A DNA stretch of 64,000 nt from Streptomyces sp. SID4985 (GTDB taxonomy: Bacteria > Actinomycetota > Actinomycetes > Streptomycetales > Streptomycetaceae), in assembly GCF_009863025.1 (NCBI RefSeq), contig NZ_WWIR01000643.1, forward strand, positions 1 to 64,000. Reading direction: 5' to 3'. The position numbers were made by a program, and so were the translations under genes. Positions within the stretch are counted from its first letter, which is position 1. Every line of letters starts with the position of its first letter. The notes under the pieces were generated by a model, which made no database searches, was not told the DNA's origin, and was given only the letters and a program-made list of their open reading frames with translations. Below are positions 52,150-60,893 of the stretch, piece after piece.

Positions 52150-53306
52150 TGGAGCCGTCCCGTACACCCCGTTCGGCAACACCTTCCGTCCACACCCCAC
52201 TCACGCCGTCCGTGCCGCTGTTCGATGCGAGCCAGCTTCCGCTGCGCACCTGGTGCGAGGGCAGCCGCGAGGACGCCGTCACCGGTCTGGTCGCGTTCCC
52301 CGACTTCCACAGCCACATCCCGCGCTGCCTGGCCGCGGCCCTCGACAGCGGGCGCCTGGTCGCCCTGGCGATCGGGGACGTCGACGGGCTGAAGGACCAC
52401 GTGGAGCGGACGAACTCCACCAACCCCGCCTCCTACGGGCACCTGGCTGGCAACGAGGTCATGGCGACCGTGGGGGCCACGACCCGCGCATGGTTCCACG
52501 AGCAGCCCTTCAACTCCGGGTGCGCGGCGACGTTCGGCGGAGACGAAGTCATCCTCGCGGCGGTTGTGGAAGACGCCGACCAGTTCCATCAGGCCCTAGG
52601 CACGCTGCGTGACCGGCTCGGTGCCGCGCTCCCGGTGACCGTCTCCTTTGCCCTCGCGTTCGTCGTCGGCAGCGACCTGCCGTCCGAGCGGGATCGCGGC
52701 TGGAATCACCACTTCACCAACGTGCTGCTGGCGACGGTCGACCGGACGTTGTTCACGCACAAGGCGGCACGCCGCGCAGGCGGCAACGACGGCGGCATCA
52801 TCGCCGTTACCCGGCCGCCACAGCATCGAGAACCTGCGGAGACGGGAACCGGCCCCTCACCGCTCCTCCCGATGCCGGTCGGCACCGAGATCATGCGTGT
52901 CATGGCCCGCCCGGCCCGAGTCGGCGGCAGAGACTTCCTGCTGCTGCCCTGCCGCGGGCCGATCGGCCAGCGCGGTACCCGGCTCCGCATCACCTTCCCC
53001 ACCGGCACGTCCAAGACCGTCGTCGCCTACGCGCTGCGCGGCCAGGCCGCGGTGCCGTACACCGCCGTCGCCACCGGCGTGACAAGAGTGCCGCTGACGG
53101 TGCAGGCGGTACGGGACCGCACGCCCCGCAGCGTGCCCCTGGACCTGGCGACCGCGCTGGAGCGGGCAGGGCTGGACTGGACGGCGGTCCCCGCCCACGA
53201 ACAGGCACAGATTCTCCAACTGATCAAGGAGGCCGGAACGTTGGAGATCCGGGCCGGACGGATCACCGCTGCCGTGGATACGGTCGCCGCGCGGAAGGGC
53301 CGCTGA
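52149..53306 (+). CDS. GGDEF-domain protein with C-terminal YdeI/DUF1905-like domain
   Basis: The 385-residue protein has a GGDEF domain at about 44-205. It includes TGLVAFPDFHSHI, IGDVDGLKDHVE (D77, D79), GHLAGNEVM and GGDEV (130-134), so residues for diguanylate cyclase activity look kept. The C-terminal 120 residues (TAVATGVTRVPLTVQAVRDR, PLDLATALERAGL, IRAGRITAAVDTV) resemble DUF1905/YdeI proteins. There is no sensor or membrane domain. Its presence inside a metabolic operon is odd. Confidence 0.7.
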   Translation: MEPSRTPRSATPSVHTPLTPSVPLFDASQLPLRTWCEGSREDAVTGLVAFPDFHSHIPRCLAAALDSGRLVALAIGDVDGLKDHVERTNSTNPASYGHLAGNEVMATVGATTRAWFHEQPFNSGCAATFGGDEVILAAVVEDADQFHQALGTLRDRLGAALPVTVSFALAFVVGSDLPSERDRGWNHHFTNVLLATVDRTLFTHKAARRAGGNDGGIIAVTRPPQHREPAETGTGPSPLLPMPVGTEIMRVMARPARVGGRDFLLLPCRGPIGQRGTRLRITFPTGTSKTVVAYALRGQAAVPYTAVATGVTRVPLTVQAVRDRTPRSVPLDLATALERAGLDWTAVPAHEQAQILQLIKEAGTLEIRAGRITAAVDTVAARKGR

Positions 53307-53307
53307 A

Positions 53308-55461
53308 GTGACCGACACCGTACTGCCTCCCGGCCTCGCCGTCGCAGGGCCCGAGGGCTTCCCCGGCTGGAGCCACGCCGTCCGGCACGCGACGGACCGC
53401 GTGCCGGATGACGCCGTCAACTCCGCCTGGCGAGCACTCAATTACCTGTGTACCGCACAGCTCTACCTGCGCGACAACGTCCTGCCGGTCCGCGCCCTCC
53501 GAGCGGACGACGTGAAGGAGTCCCCAAGTGGACACTGGGGTGTGTGTCCTCCGGTCAACTGGATGCTTGCCCATCTCGGACCGATCACCGCCTGGCGGCC
53601 GCCCGGCAGCGAGGTGCTGACCGTCCACGGTGCCGGGCACGCCAGCCCTTCCGTACTCGCCCACGCCTACCTCACCAAGACCGTCGCCCTGACCGGCAAC
53701 GACCCATGCTGGTCGGCAGCGGAGCTGCAAGCGCTGGCCGCAGGCTTCCCGCACACCCGGACCTACGGCGGGGAGATCACCCCGCTCATCCCCGGCGTGC
53801 GCTACACCGGTGGCCAGCTCGGGCCGGCACTCGCTGTCGCGCAAGGCATGGTCCTCGATGCCCCACACCGGCTCGTGGTGCCGCTCCTCGGCGACGGAGA
53901 GCTGGAGACCGGCGCAGCGTCAGCCGCGTGGATGGCCCGGCGCGCGCTGATCGGATCGGGCCTCCACGGCGCGGTGCTGCCCGTCGTGCTCGCCAACGGC
54001 CTGCGGATGGGCTCCCCCTCGGTGCTGGCCGGTCTCAACGAGGACGAGGTGCGTGCGTACTTCACGGGCCTGGGGTACGAGCCGTTCCTTCACGACGGTT
54101 CCGATGTGCGCGGCTTCCGGCGGGTCCTCGCCGAGGCGCTCGCACGGTTGCGCCCACTCGGGCTCGCCGGTCCTCAGCCGGTACTCGTCCTGACCATGCC
54201 TAAGGGGGCAACCGGGCCCGAGCAGATCGCCGGGCACTGGATCGCCGGAACTCCTGCGGTTCACAAAACCCCGCTGAAGGACCCCCGGCACGACCGGGAG
54301 GAGTTCGAGGCCCTCAAGGCGTGGCTTGCGTCGTACAAGCCGTCGGAACTGTTCACCGAGGACGGCCAGCCCTGCGGGCTCGTCCGTCAGGCCCTGCCCC
54401 ACCCGGTACCCCGATCCCGCCCGGCCCCGCCGGTCGCACCGCTCACGGTCCGGGGCTTCGCTGAATGGCCGCTGATCAGCGCCGTGATCCGCGAGCGCGC
54501 GGCGGCGGGAGGCTTTCGGTTGTTCAGCCCCGACGAGGCCGCCTCGAACCGGCTGCACCTGGCCACCGACGGCCGTGGAACACCGCAATGGGCGAACGAG
54601 ATCCTCAACGAGGAGATCTGTCACGCCTGGCTCCAGGGCTACACCGAGACCGGCCGGGACGCACTGCTGGCCACCTACGAGGCGTTCGCCGCAGTCAACA
54701 CCAGCCTGCTCGTCCAGCACCTCAAGCACTGCAGCGCACGGGCCGCCACCAGCGCTGTCGGGCTGCCGAGCGTCAACTACCTGATCACCTCACTGGGCTG
54801 GCGCAACACCTACACGCACCAGAATCCGGGGCTCGTCTCCGCGATGCTGGAGACGGAAAACCCGGCCGTCCACGTCTACACACCCGCCGACGCCACCCGG
54901 GCGGCCGCGATCCTCGCCGTCATGCTCACCGAGCGCGACCGGGTGAACTTCCTGGTCGCCGACAAGCACCACACGCTCACGTTCCCGCCGGACACCCTGC
55001 GCGACGAGCTGACCGACGGGGCCGCGATCTGGCCCCACCTGAGCACCTTCGGCGCTGAAGACCCGGACATCGTCCTCGCCTCCGCCGGGGACGTCGCAGC
55101 GCGCGAACTCTCTGCGGCCGCCGAGCGAATCGCCGCTGAACGCCCTGGTCCACGCATCCGCTACGTGAGCATCAACGACCTCACCGTCCTCGGCGCACCG
55201 GACACCTGGTCTGCCGCCCTGACCGACCGCGCCTTCTCGCAGCTCTTCCCCGAGAACGTCCCCCTGCTGCTGGCCACCGTCACACAGGCCCCAGCTGTAC
55301 GGGCGCTGCTCGCCGCCCGCGGTGAAACCGCCCGGTTCCGCGTGGTCGGCTACCGCGACCCCGGCCGCCCTCTGCCCCCGACCGACCTGCTGGAGCACTG
55401 CGGCATGTCCGCCGCACAGCTCGCCGCCCAGGCGACCTCGATGCTCAAGGAGCCACGATGA
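53308..55461 (+). CDS. divergent phosphoketolase
   Basis: The 717-residue protein follows the D-xylulose-5-phosphate/fructose-6-phosphate phosphoketolase layout: GHWGVCPPVNWMLAHL, HGAGHASPSVLAHAYL, TPP motif LLGDGELETGAASAAW, LFSPDEAASNRLHLATDGRG, and DPDIVLASAGDVAARELSAA. It is shorter than typical enzymes (about 790-800) and key segments are altered (for example GAGHAS for GPGHGG, and HQNPG for HQDPG). The canonical reaction gives acetyl phosphate and an aldose phosphate. Here the substrate may differ. Confidence 0.8.
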   Translation: MTDTVLPPGLAVAGPEGFPGWSHAVRHATDRVPDDAVNSAWRALNYLCTAQLYLRDNVLPVRALRADDVKESPSGHWGVCPPVNWMLAHLGPITAWRPPGSEVLTVHGAGHASPSVLAHAYLTKTVALTGNDPCWSAAELQALAAGFPHTRTYGGEITPLIPGVRYTGGQLGPALAVAQGMVLDAPHRLVVPLLGDGELETGAASAAWMARRALIGSGLHGAVLPVVLANGLRMGSPSVLAGLNEDEVRAYFTGLGYEPFLHDGSDVRGFRRVLAEALARLRPLGLAGPQPVLVLTMPKGATGPEQIAGHWIAGTPAVHKTPLKDPRHDREEFEALKAWLASYKPSELFTEDGQPCGLVRQALPHPVPRSRPAPPVAPLTVRGFAEWPLISAVIRERAAAGGFRLFSPDEAASNRLHLATDGRGTPQWANEILNEEICHAWLQGYTETGRDALLATYEAFAAVNTSLLVQHLKHCSARAATSAVGLPSVNYLITSLGWRNTYTHQNPGLVSAMLETENPAVHVYTPADATRAAAILAVMLTERDRVNFLVADKHHTLTFPPDTLRDELTDGAAIWPHLSTFGAEDPDIVLASAGDVAARELSAAAERIAAERPGPRIRYVSINDLTVLGAPDTWSAALTDRAFSQLFPENVPLLLATVTQAPAVRALLAARGETARFRVVGYRDPGRPLPPTDLLEHCGMSAAQLAAQATSMLKEPR

Positions 55462-56309
55462 CCACCACCCCGGCCGTTCCCGATCCCGCGCAGCTGGCCG
55501 CGTTCGACCGCGACGGCTTCCTCATCCTGCGGGACGCTCTCACCCCCGATGACCGCCACCACGCCGCCGACGCCGCCGCGCATCTCCTGAACGGTGACCG
55601 GACGGTGGGCCGCGACCGCTCAGTCGACGGCAAGGACGGCTTCCGCGGGGTCGTCGCCCTGGACGACGCCTTCCTCCCGCTCGTCACCAACCCGGGCGTC
55701 CTGCCCACGGTCGTGGCGCTGCTCAGCCCCAACATCCACCTGATGTCGAGCAACCTGATCGCCATGCCGTCCCTGCCGGACGAGGAGCGCACCATCCGCG
55801 TGCCCGCCCGGCACGGCTGGCACCGCGACATGTCCTCCACCCTGGCCGACCTCGGCATCGAAGGCACCCCCCGCCTCGCGATCAAGGTCGCGTACTTCCT
55901 CACCGACCCCGGCCCGGATGCCGGCTTCACCATGTTCGTACCCGGCAGCCACACCCGCACCGGGCCTGTCACCGTGCCCCCGGGCGACATCGACCCGCCC
56001 GGCGCCCTCACCCCGGGCATCGGGCAGTACGACGTGGTCCTCTTCGAGAACCGCACCTGGCACGCTGGCGGCCTCAATCGCTCCGGCCGCACCCGGCTGG
56101 CCGTGATGATGCAGTACGGCTACCGGTGGCTCAACGCCGTAGACGACCCCTCCCCCACCTTGCTGGACCGCGCGAACCTCGGGGCCGTCGAACGGCAACT
56201 CCTCGGCGCGCGGGACCGCAACCCCGACGGCTCCGTCGCCCGCGAAGGCTCCGGCGGACGCCCCCTGACCGACTGGTGGCAGCACCTGAACACCACCCCG
56301 GCCCGCTGA
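55458..56309 (+). CDS. phytanoyl-CoA-dioxygenase-family Fe(II)/2-oxoglutarate oxygenase
   Basis: The 283-residue protein has the iron site H122-x-D124 (HGWHRDMS) and H202 (RTWHAGG). R211 or R213 (SGRTRLAVMM) binds 2-oxoglutarate. The N-terminus QLAAFDRDGFLILRDAL is typical of PhyH proteins. It should hydroxylate, desaturate or otherwise oxidise a pathway intermediate. It overlaps the phosphoketolase stop by four bases. Confidence 0.85.
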   Translation: MTTTPAVPDPAQLAAFDRDGFLILRDALTPDDRHHAADAAAHLLNGDRTVGRDRSVDGKDGFRGVVALDDAFLPLVTNPGVLPTVVALLSPNIHLMSSNLIAMPSLPDEERTIRVPARHGWHRDMSSTLADLGIEGTPRLAIKVAYFLTDPGPDAGFTMFVPGSHTRTGPVTVPPGDIDPPGALTPGIGQYDVVLFENRTWHAGGLNRSGRTRLAVMMQYGYRWLNAVDDPSPTLLDRANLGAVERQLLGARDRNPDGSVAREGSGGRPLTDWWQHLNTTPAR

Positions 56310-56353
56310 CCGATCTCCGACGCCCGACCGCACCACCACGAGAGACTGGAACC

Positions 56354-57160
56354 GTGACCTCCTCCCCCTACACGCCCGAAGAACTGTTCGCGTCCACCGC
56401 GCCGTACTACGCCCGCTACCGCCCCGGCTACGCGCCGGAGTTCTACGAACTCCTCACCGAGCGCTTCCACCTGGACGGCACCCAGCGCGCCCTCGACCTC
56501 GGCTCCGGCCCCGGCATCCTCGCCCTGGAACTCGCGCCCCTCCTCGGCCAGGTCGTCGCGGTCGACCCCGAGAAGGGAATGCTCGAAGAGGGCCGCCGCC
56601 TGGCCGCCGAGCGCGGCATCACCAACATCGACTGGCGCGAGGGCGACTCCACCACCCTCCCGGCCATGTCCATCGGACCCGTACTACTGACCGTCATGGG
56701 CGCCGCGTACCACTGGATGGACCGCGAACAGGTCCCACGCGACCTGGACCGCATCATCGAGCCCGCCGGCGCGATCGTCCTCGCCTCCGGCGGCGCCCCC
56801 GGCGACGTCGCCCCCGCACCGTGGCGAGAGGTGGTCGACCGGGTACGTACGCGCTACCTCGGCCCCGAACGCCGGGCCGGCAAGGGCACCTACTCCCACC
56901 CCAAGGAACGCCACCAGGACGTCCTCGCCCGCAGCCCGTTCTCCCAGATCGAGATCGACCGCTGGGACTACACCCTCACCCGCACCGTCGACGAGGTCAT
57001 CGGCTGGGTCTTCAGCCTCTCGTACTCCAGCCCCGCCCAACTCGGCAACAAGAAGGATGCCTTCGAGGAAGACCTGCGCAAGGCACTGCTCGACTTCGCC
57101 CCCTCCGGACGGTTCGACGAGACCATCCGCACGGAGGCCGTGATCGCGACCAGGCCCTGA
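56354..57160 (+). CDS. class I SAM-dependent methyltransferase
   Basis: The 268-residue protein has motif I LDLGSGPG (48-55), motif II VVAVDPEKGML and the substrate-entry region YYARYRPGYAPEFYELL. GAAYHWMDREQ is typical of small-molecule methyltransferases. The start is the GTG at 56354, 44 bases after the dioxygenase. It is the last gene of the cassette and may add the final methyl group. Acceptor atom unknown. Confidence 0.8.
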   Translation: MTSSPYTPEELFASTAPYYARYRPGYAPEFYELLTERFHLDGTQRALDLGSGPGILALELAPLLGQVVAVDPEKGMLEEGRRLAAERGITNIDWREGDSTTLPAMSIGPVLLTVMGAAYHWMDREQVPRDLDRIIEPAGAIVLASGGAPGDVAPAPWREVVDRVRTRYLGPERRAGKGTYSHPKERHQDVLARSPFSQIEIDRWDYTLTRTVDEVIGWVFSLSYSSPAQLGNKKDAFEEDLRKALLDFAPSGRFDETIRTEAVIATRP

Positions 57161-57399
57161 TCGAAAGCGGCCCGCCGGTCACACCACTCTCGACCGGTCA
57201 GACACGAAGGCGCGCAGCCCTCCTGATTCCGGCCGGAACTCCTTCTCGCCGGAAACGGGCCGGATGCGCCAAGGCACCTGAACCGATAGGTTTTTCGAGG
57301 GAGTTACTGTTGTCCGGACTTCGAGCCCGGCATCACGTGCCGACGCCGGCGGTACGAGTGGTGAGCCCGCGGGAGGCCGACCGCCGATGGTCGGGGGCG

Positions 57400-57720
57400 T
57401 CACGTGGCGACCAGGGCGGCGGCCAAAAGCAGTTCGGCGATGTCACCGCCGTAGTACATGGTCTCGGCACCTGCCCGCACCTGGGGGATGACGGCAGGAT
57501 GTCGGCCCACAAGCCGCAGTACATCATCTGGGCGACGACCGCGTGGGCGGCGATGGCGACGCCCGGGCAGGCCAGCCGTACGCGCACGCCTGGCCGTGAG
57601 GGGTCGGGCTCTGCGATGGCGTAGGCGAGAATCGCGAAGCTGCCCGTGGACAGCGCCGACGCGACCGCGAGGTGCGCGATCATGCGCGCGGGCGGACTGT
57701 GGTGCACGGTGGCCATCGCC
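57400..57720 (-). pseudogene. CtaG-like copper/cytochrome oxidase assembly protein remnant
   Basis: The minus strand encodes ATVHHSPPARMIAHLAVASA, FAILAYAIAEPDPSRPGVRV and VAIAAHAVVAQMMY, then after a shift in a CCCCC run near 57490, TMYYGGDIAELLLAAALVAT. This is the C-terminal membrane part of a CtaG-type protein. The N-terminal spans are absent. Confidence 0.55.
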
Positions 57721-57838
57721 CATCTCCGCCCCTGGTCCCGGACTCCGCTGGAGATGGCCCAGCCGCAGCCTCCCTCCTCCACGGCTCGCTCGCGCGTGCG
57801 GGTCCGCCACCCGCCCCAGCGGCGGTCGGTGAGCACGG

Positions 57839-58357
57839 GTCAGGACAGCGCGAAGTAGCGCAGCCACACGTAGGCCAAAGAGACGGTCAGAGTAACGGCG
57901 GTGACGACCAGGCCGTACTTGGTGAACCCTGGCCCTGCTGGTGGTGATCGTCGGTGGCCTCACGCTGACGCTGACCGCGCTCGCCGTACGGCTGCACATC
58001 GGCATCCCGGGCGCCGACTCCACGCAGATCGCCGACATCGCACACGCCGCGACCGGACCGGGCCGGCTGTACGGCGCCTTCCAGCTCACCAGCTCGCTCC
58101 TGCTGCTCGCCGCCGCCAGCTCCTCCTTCCAGGCCGGCCCGGGTCTGCTCAAGGCACTGTCCGGCACCCCCGACAAGCCCGGTGTGCCGCCTCTGGTGCT
58201 CGCCCGGACCGACCGCCACCACACCCCCTACTGGTCCGTGCTGGTCTACCTGGTCGCGGCCACGCTCCTCATCGCCGTGGACCTCTACGCCCGCCGGAAC
58301 CGGGCCGGCCGTCCCACTGGCATCGAGAACGTCGAGGCGCAGGCGGAAGGGGCTTGA
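57839..58357. pseudogene. APC-type amino-acid permease fragments in opposite orientations
   Basis: On the plus strand, 57926-58357 encodes VVIVGGLTLTLTALAVRLHI, SSSFQAGPGLLKALSG and ARTDRHHTPYWSVLVYLVAA, the middle of an APC permease. On the minus strand, 57839-57925 encodes FTKYGLVVTAVTLTVSLAYV and a stop, the C-terminus of the same kind of protein. The two pieces meet back to back near 57925. Confidence 0.5.
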
Positions 58358-58486
58358 ACAGGGCTCAGGTCAGGGTCGGCTGGGGCACGATACACGGAGC
58401 GGCATTATCACCTGATCCCTGCCGCTCCAAAACCTGACCGTTGCGGACACTCGATCCTCCGTCTTATCTCATCCCGAGGACCGCGT

Positions 58487-58672
58487 ATGCCCGCACAGTT
58501 CATGAACGCCAAGCAGACGGCTGAATATCTGAACATGTCCATGACCTGGGTCTATCGGGATGCGCCGAAACTCGGGCTTACTCCTTACAAGTTCGGACGC
58601 GGACGCAGCGCCAAACTGCAGTTCAAGATCACCGACGTGCGGGCCTGGGCTCAGCAGCAGAAGCTCGGCTGA
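58487..58672 (+). CDS. xis: excisionase-like helix-turn-helix protein
   Basis: The 61-residue protein has one MerR/AlpA-type helix-turn-helix: MNAKQTAEYLNMSMTWVYRD, then YKFGRGRSAKLQFKITDVRA. It lies next to the integrase in convergent orientation, separated by a hairpin. Proteins of this type act as recombination directionality factors, helping the integrase excise the element. Confidence 0.75.
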   Translation: MPAQFMNAKQTAEYLNMSMTWVYRDAPKLGLTPYKFGRGRSAKLQFKITDVRAWAQQQKLG

Positions 58673-58684
58673 ACCTTGTCCACG

Positions 58685-58716
58685 GGGGCCCTGGCCGCTC
58701 TTGCGGTCAGGGCCCC
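58685..58716. terminator. bidirectional hairpin between xis and int
   Basis: GGGGCCCTGGCCGC and GCGGTCAGGGCCCC pair nearly perfectly (one G-T). It ends both convergent genes. Confidence 0.65.
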
Positions 58717-58724
58717 TCTACCTG

Positions 58725-59879
58725 TCAGGCCGCGAGCGCCATGTCCAGCACCTGGGCTGCCTTACCGATCGACCCCGGCATCAGGTGCCGGTAGATCTTA
58801 AACGTCACATCGAGGCTCTTGTGGCCCATCCACTCGGCGACGTCGGTGATCGGGATGCCGTTGCTCAGGCAGTTCGATGCGAAGAAGTGACGGTTGCCGT
58901 AGAGGACCATCCCTTCCGGGATGTCCACCTCCTCTGACGCCTTGACCTTCTTCCACTGGTTGTCCATCGCCCAGTACGGGTACGGCTTGCGGGGATCGGT
59001 TGGCTGCCGCAAGAGGTAGCCGTCATACGTACCGTACTTCCCGGCATACCACTCGATCGTCTCCCTGATGCGAGCAGGCAGAGGTACGTCTCGGTACTCC
59101 CCGACCTTCCGGTGCTTAAGCGGTCCGTAGCGCCTGGTGGATACGACGACCTGCTCACTGACCCGGTACACGTCGTCAGCCACGATGTTGTTGATGTTCA
59201 CTGCGGATGCCTCGCCGTTACGCAGACCGCAGCCACTCATCAGGTCGACGATCAGCATGAAGGCGTCATCGCCTGCCGCGCGTATCCCGCGGAGCTGTTC
59301 GAGGGACGGGATGACGGCTCGCGCCGGATCGTACTGCGGCGGTTTCACACCGAGCAGGGGGTTGTCGGGGAAGATCCCCAGCCGGTGGGCGTCCAGAAGG
59401 ATCGCACGGAGCTTGTCGAACGCGTTGGCCTGAGTCGGAAGCCCCGTTTGCATGCGCTCCATGGTGCGGATGAAGTGGTCCACCACCTTGTGGTCGAACG
59501 AGTTCATCCGCCGGCTGCCGAGCGCTGGATAGAGGTGATGCTCCAGGAGCGACTCAAGGTGCCTCACCGAGGCGACGGCCAGATGTCGTTGACCGGCCTT
59601 CCACTCCTCGACGTACTCCTCGAAGCGCATCGCGCCGTACTTCTGGATGCGCTCCGCCTTCGTCTGGGACTGCCGACTGGCCTTCTTCTCGTTGTAGATA
59701 TCGGTCAAGCGCGTGATCGCCTTGTCCTGCGTGGCGAACCCGGCCTCCTCGGTCTGCCTGCCCGCTGCGTTGCGATACCGGATCTTGTAGTCGTGCGGGC
59801 ACTTCGACCAACGAGATTGAGGGTGCTCGCAGTCCTTGAAGAAGGTGCCCATACCGCGAGCAAGTGTGCGTGCTGCCAT
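58725..59879 (-). CDS. int: tyrosine site-specific integrase
   Basis: The 384-residue protein has a SAM-like core-binding domain (about 85-180) and the catalytic domain with R220 (GCGLRNGEA), R330, H353 (MGHKS) and nucleophile Y363 (KIYRH). The usual box II HxLR is YGNR here, so the first catalytic His is replaced by Y327 while the following H331 is kept. It should integrate and excise the element. Its 5' end faces the attachment site next to the interrupted permease gene. Confidence 0.9.
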   Translation of the reverse strand: MAARTLARGMGTFFKDCEHPQSRWSKCPHDYKIRYRNAAGRQTEEAGFATQDKAITRLTDIYNEKKASRQSQTKAERIQKYGAMRFEEYVEEWKAGQRHLAVASVRHLESLLEHHLYPALGSRRMNSFDHKVVDHFIRTMERMQTGLPTQANAFDKLRAILLDAHRLGIFPDNPLLGVKPPQYDPARAVIPSLEQLRGIRAAGDDAFMLIVDLMSGCGLRNGEASAVNINNIVADDVYRVSEQVVVSTRRYGPLKHRKVGEYRDVPLPARIRETIEWYAGKYGTYDGYLLRQPTDPRKPYPYWAMDNQWKKVKASEEVDIPEGMVLYGNRHFFASNCLSNGIPITDVAEWMGHKSLDVTFKIYRHLMPGSIGKAAQVLDMALAA

Positions 59880-59934
59880 GTAGCGCTGACTCCTGGGCGT
59901 CCGATGCTGACTTTTTGCTGACGCCCGAGGGTGC

Positions 59935-59985
59935 GCGATACCTCTGACCTGGGGTGAACCGCTATCTACGTGGTATGTAGAGAAA
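59935..59985. other. right attachment site region (attR candidate)
   Basis: The permease reading frame ends unnaturally (LIFLYIPRR and stop) at 59962 next to the integrase. The crossover core should lie in or just beside GTAGAGAAAGATCAGGACGA (59966-59985), where permease-coding sequence begins. The partner site is outside the window. Confidence 0.6.
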
Positions 59986-60375
59986 GATCAGGACGACGAT
60001 CAGCGGCACCGAGCGGAACAGCCAGACGTACGTCCAGCTCACCACGCGCAGCACCGGGCTCCCGGAGAGCCGTCCGAGGGCGAGCACGACGCCGCCCAAC
60101 AGCCCGAGTACGGCGGCCAGTCCGGTCACTTCGAGGGTGACCAGGAGTCCGTCGAGGACGGCGGGCCGCAGGAACCAGTAGCGGAAACGGTCCCATTGGT
60201 AGAAGGGATTGGTGGCCAGGCCGTGCCCGATCTGGGCGACCAGTACGAGGACGACGACGGTGGCGATCCAGCGTCCGGGCCTGAACAGAGGCTGAACTCG
60301 CTGAACCTGAAGCTTTTTTGATGTGATGCCAGATTGGGGCGCGGCGGTGACGACAGTGCCTGGTGGTTCGCTCAT
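59962..60375 (-). pseudogene. amino-acid ABC transporter permease, 3' truncated by the element
   Basis: The 137-residue fragment has the N-terminus and first spans of a polar amino-acid-type permease: WFLRPAVLDGLLVTLEVTGL, GVVLALGRLSGSPVLRVVSW and RSVPLIVVLIF. The EAA loop and later spans are missing. A short leader peptide gene upstream (60525-60671) suggests regulation linked to sulfur or amino-acid supply. Function is probably lost unless the element excises. Confidence 0.8.
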
Positions 60376-60524
60376 GGGAGGGCGGCTCCGGCGGATTCGG
60401 GTGTCCCGGGGATGCGCGGGGCCGTACGGCGGTCACGACGACGGCGTACGGCACACGGCGAGGCGGACGGCACACCGGTGAGCGGGGTGCGTCACGCGGA
60501 AACGCGGAAAGGAAAGGCGGGCTG

Positions 60525-60671
60525 TCAGCCCTGGCAGCGGCCCGGCGCCGTACACAGCGCGCTGCTGACCCGGAGCAGATCGACGGCGCGGTCGGCGACG
60601 AGGAGCCCGGCGCACGCCGGGACGCGACGGCCGTGGGAGCGGCCGTGGGCCGTCCTGGGGGTCGCGTTCAT
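60525..60671 (-). CDS. short leader peptide (RVSSAxC type)
   Basis: The 48-residue peptide contains VADRAVDLLRVSSALC. Many Streptomyces genes for sulfur and amino-acid metabolism are preceded by short peptides with this LLRVSSA pattern, which probably act in translational control. It lies 150 bases upstream of the permease fragment in the same orientation. Confidence 0.6.
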   Translation of the reverse strand: MNATPRTAHGRSHGRRVPACAGLLVADRAVDLLRVSSALCTAPGRCQG

Positions 60672-60893
60672 GGCGTCACCTGTTCACTGTCCAGGCCCTG
60701 CGGGGCCCCTCGCGCTTACCGAAGTCGTCGTCGGTCCGGTCGTCACCTGGGGCACCCCACCGCGATGCGAGGGTTGCCGGTCAGCGAGCCAGGGCTTGGC
60801 GCTGACGCTCATGACCGTTCTGTGCGGCAAGTAAGGCATTCGGCCGCTCGAATGTCAACGGTCGTCCGGCAGTTGGATGCTGCCGGACCGCTC

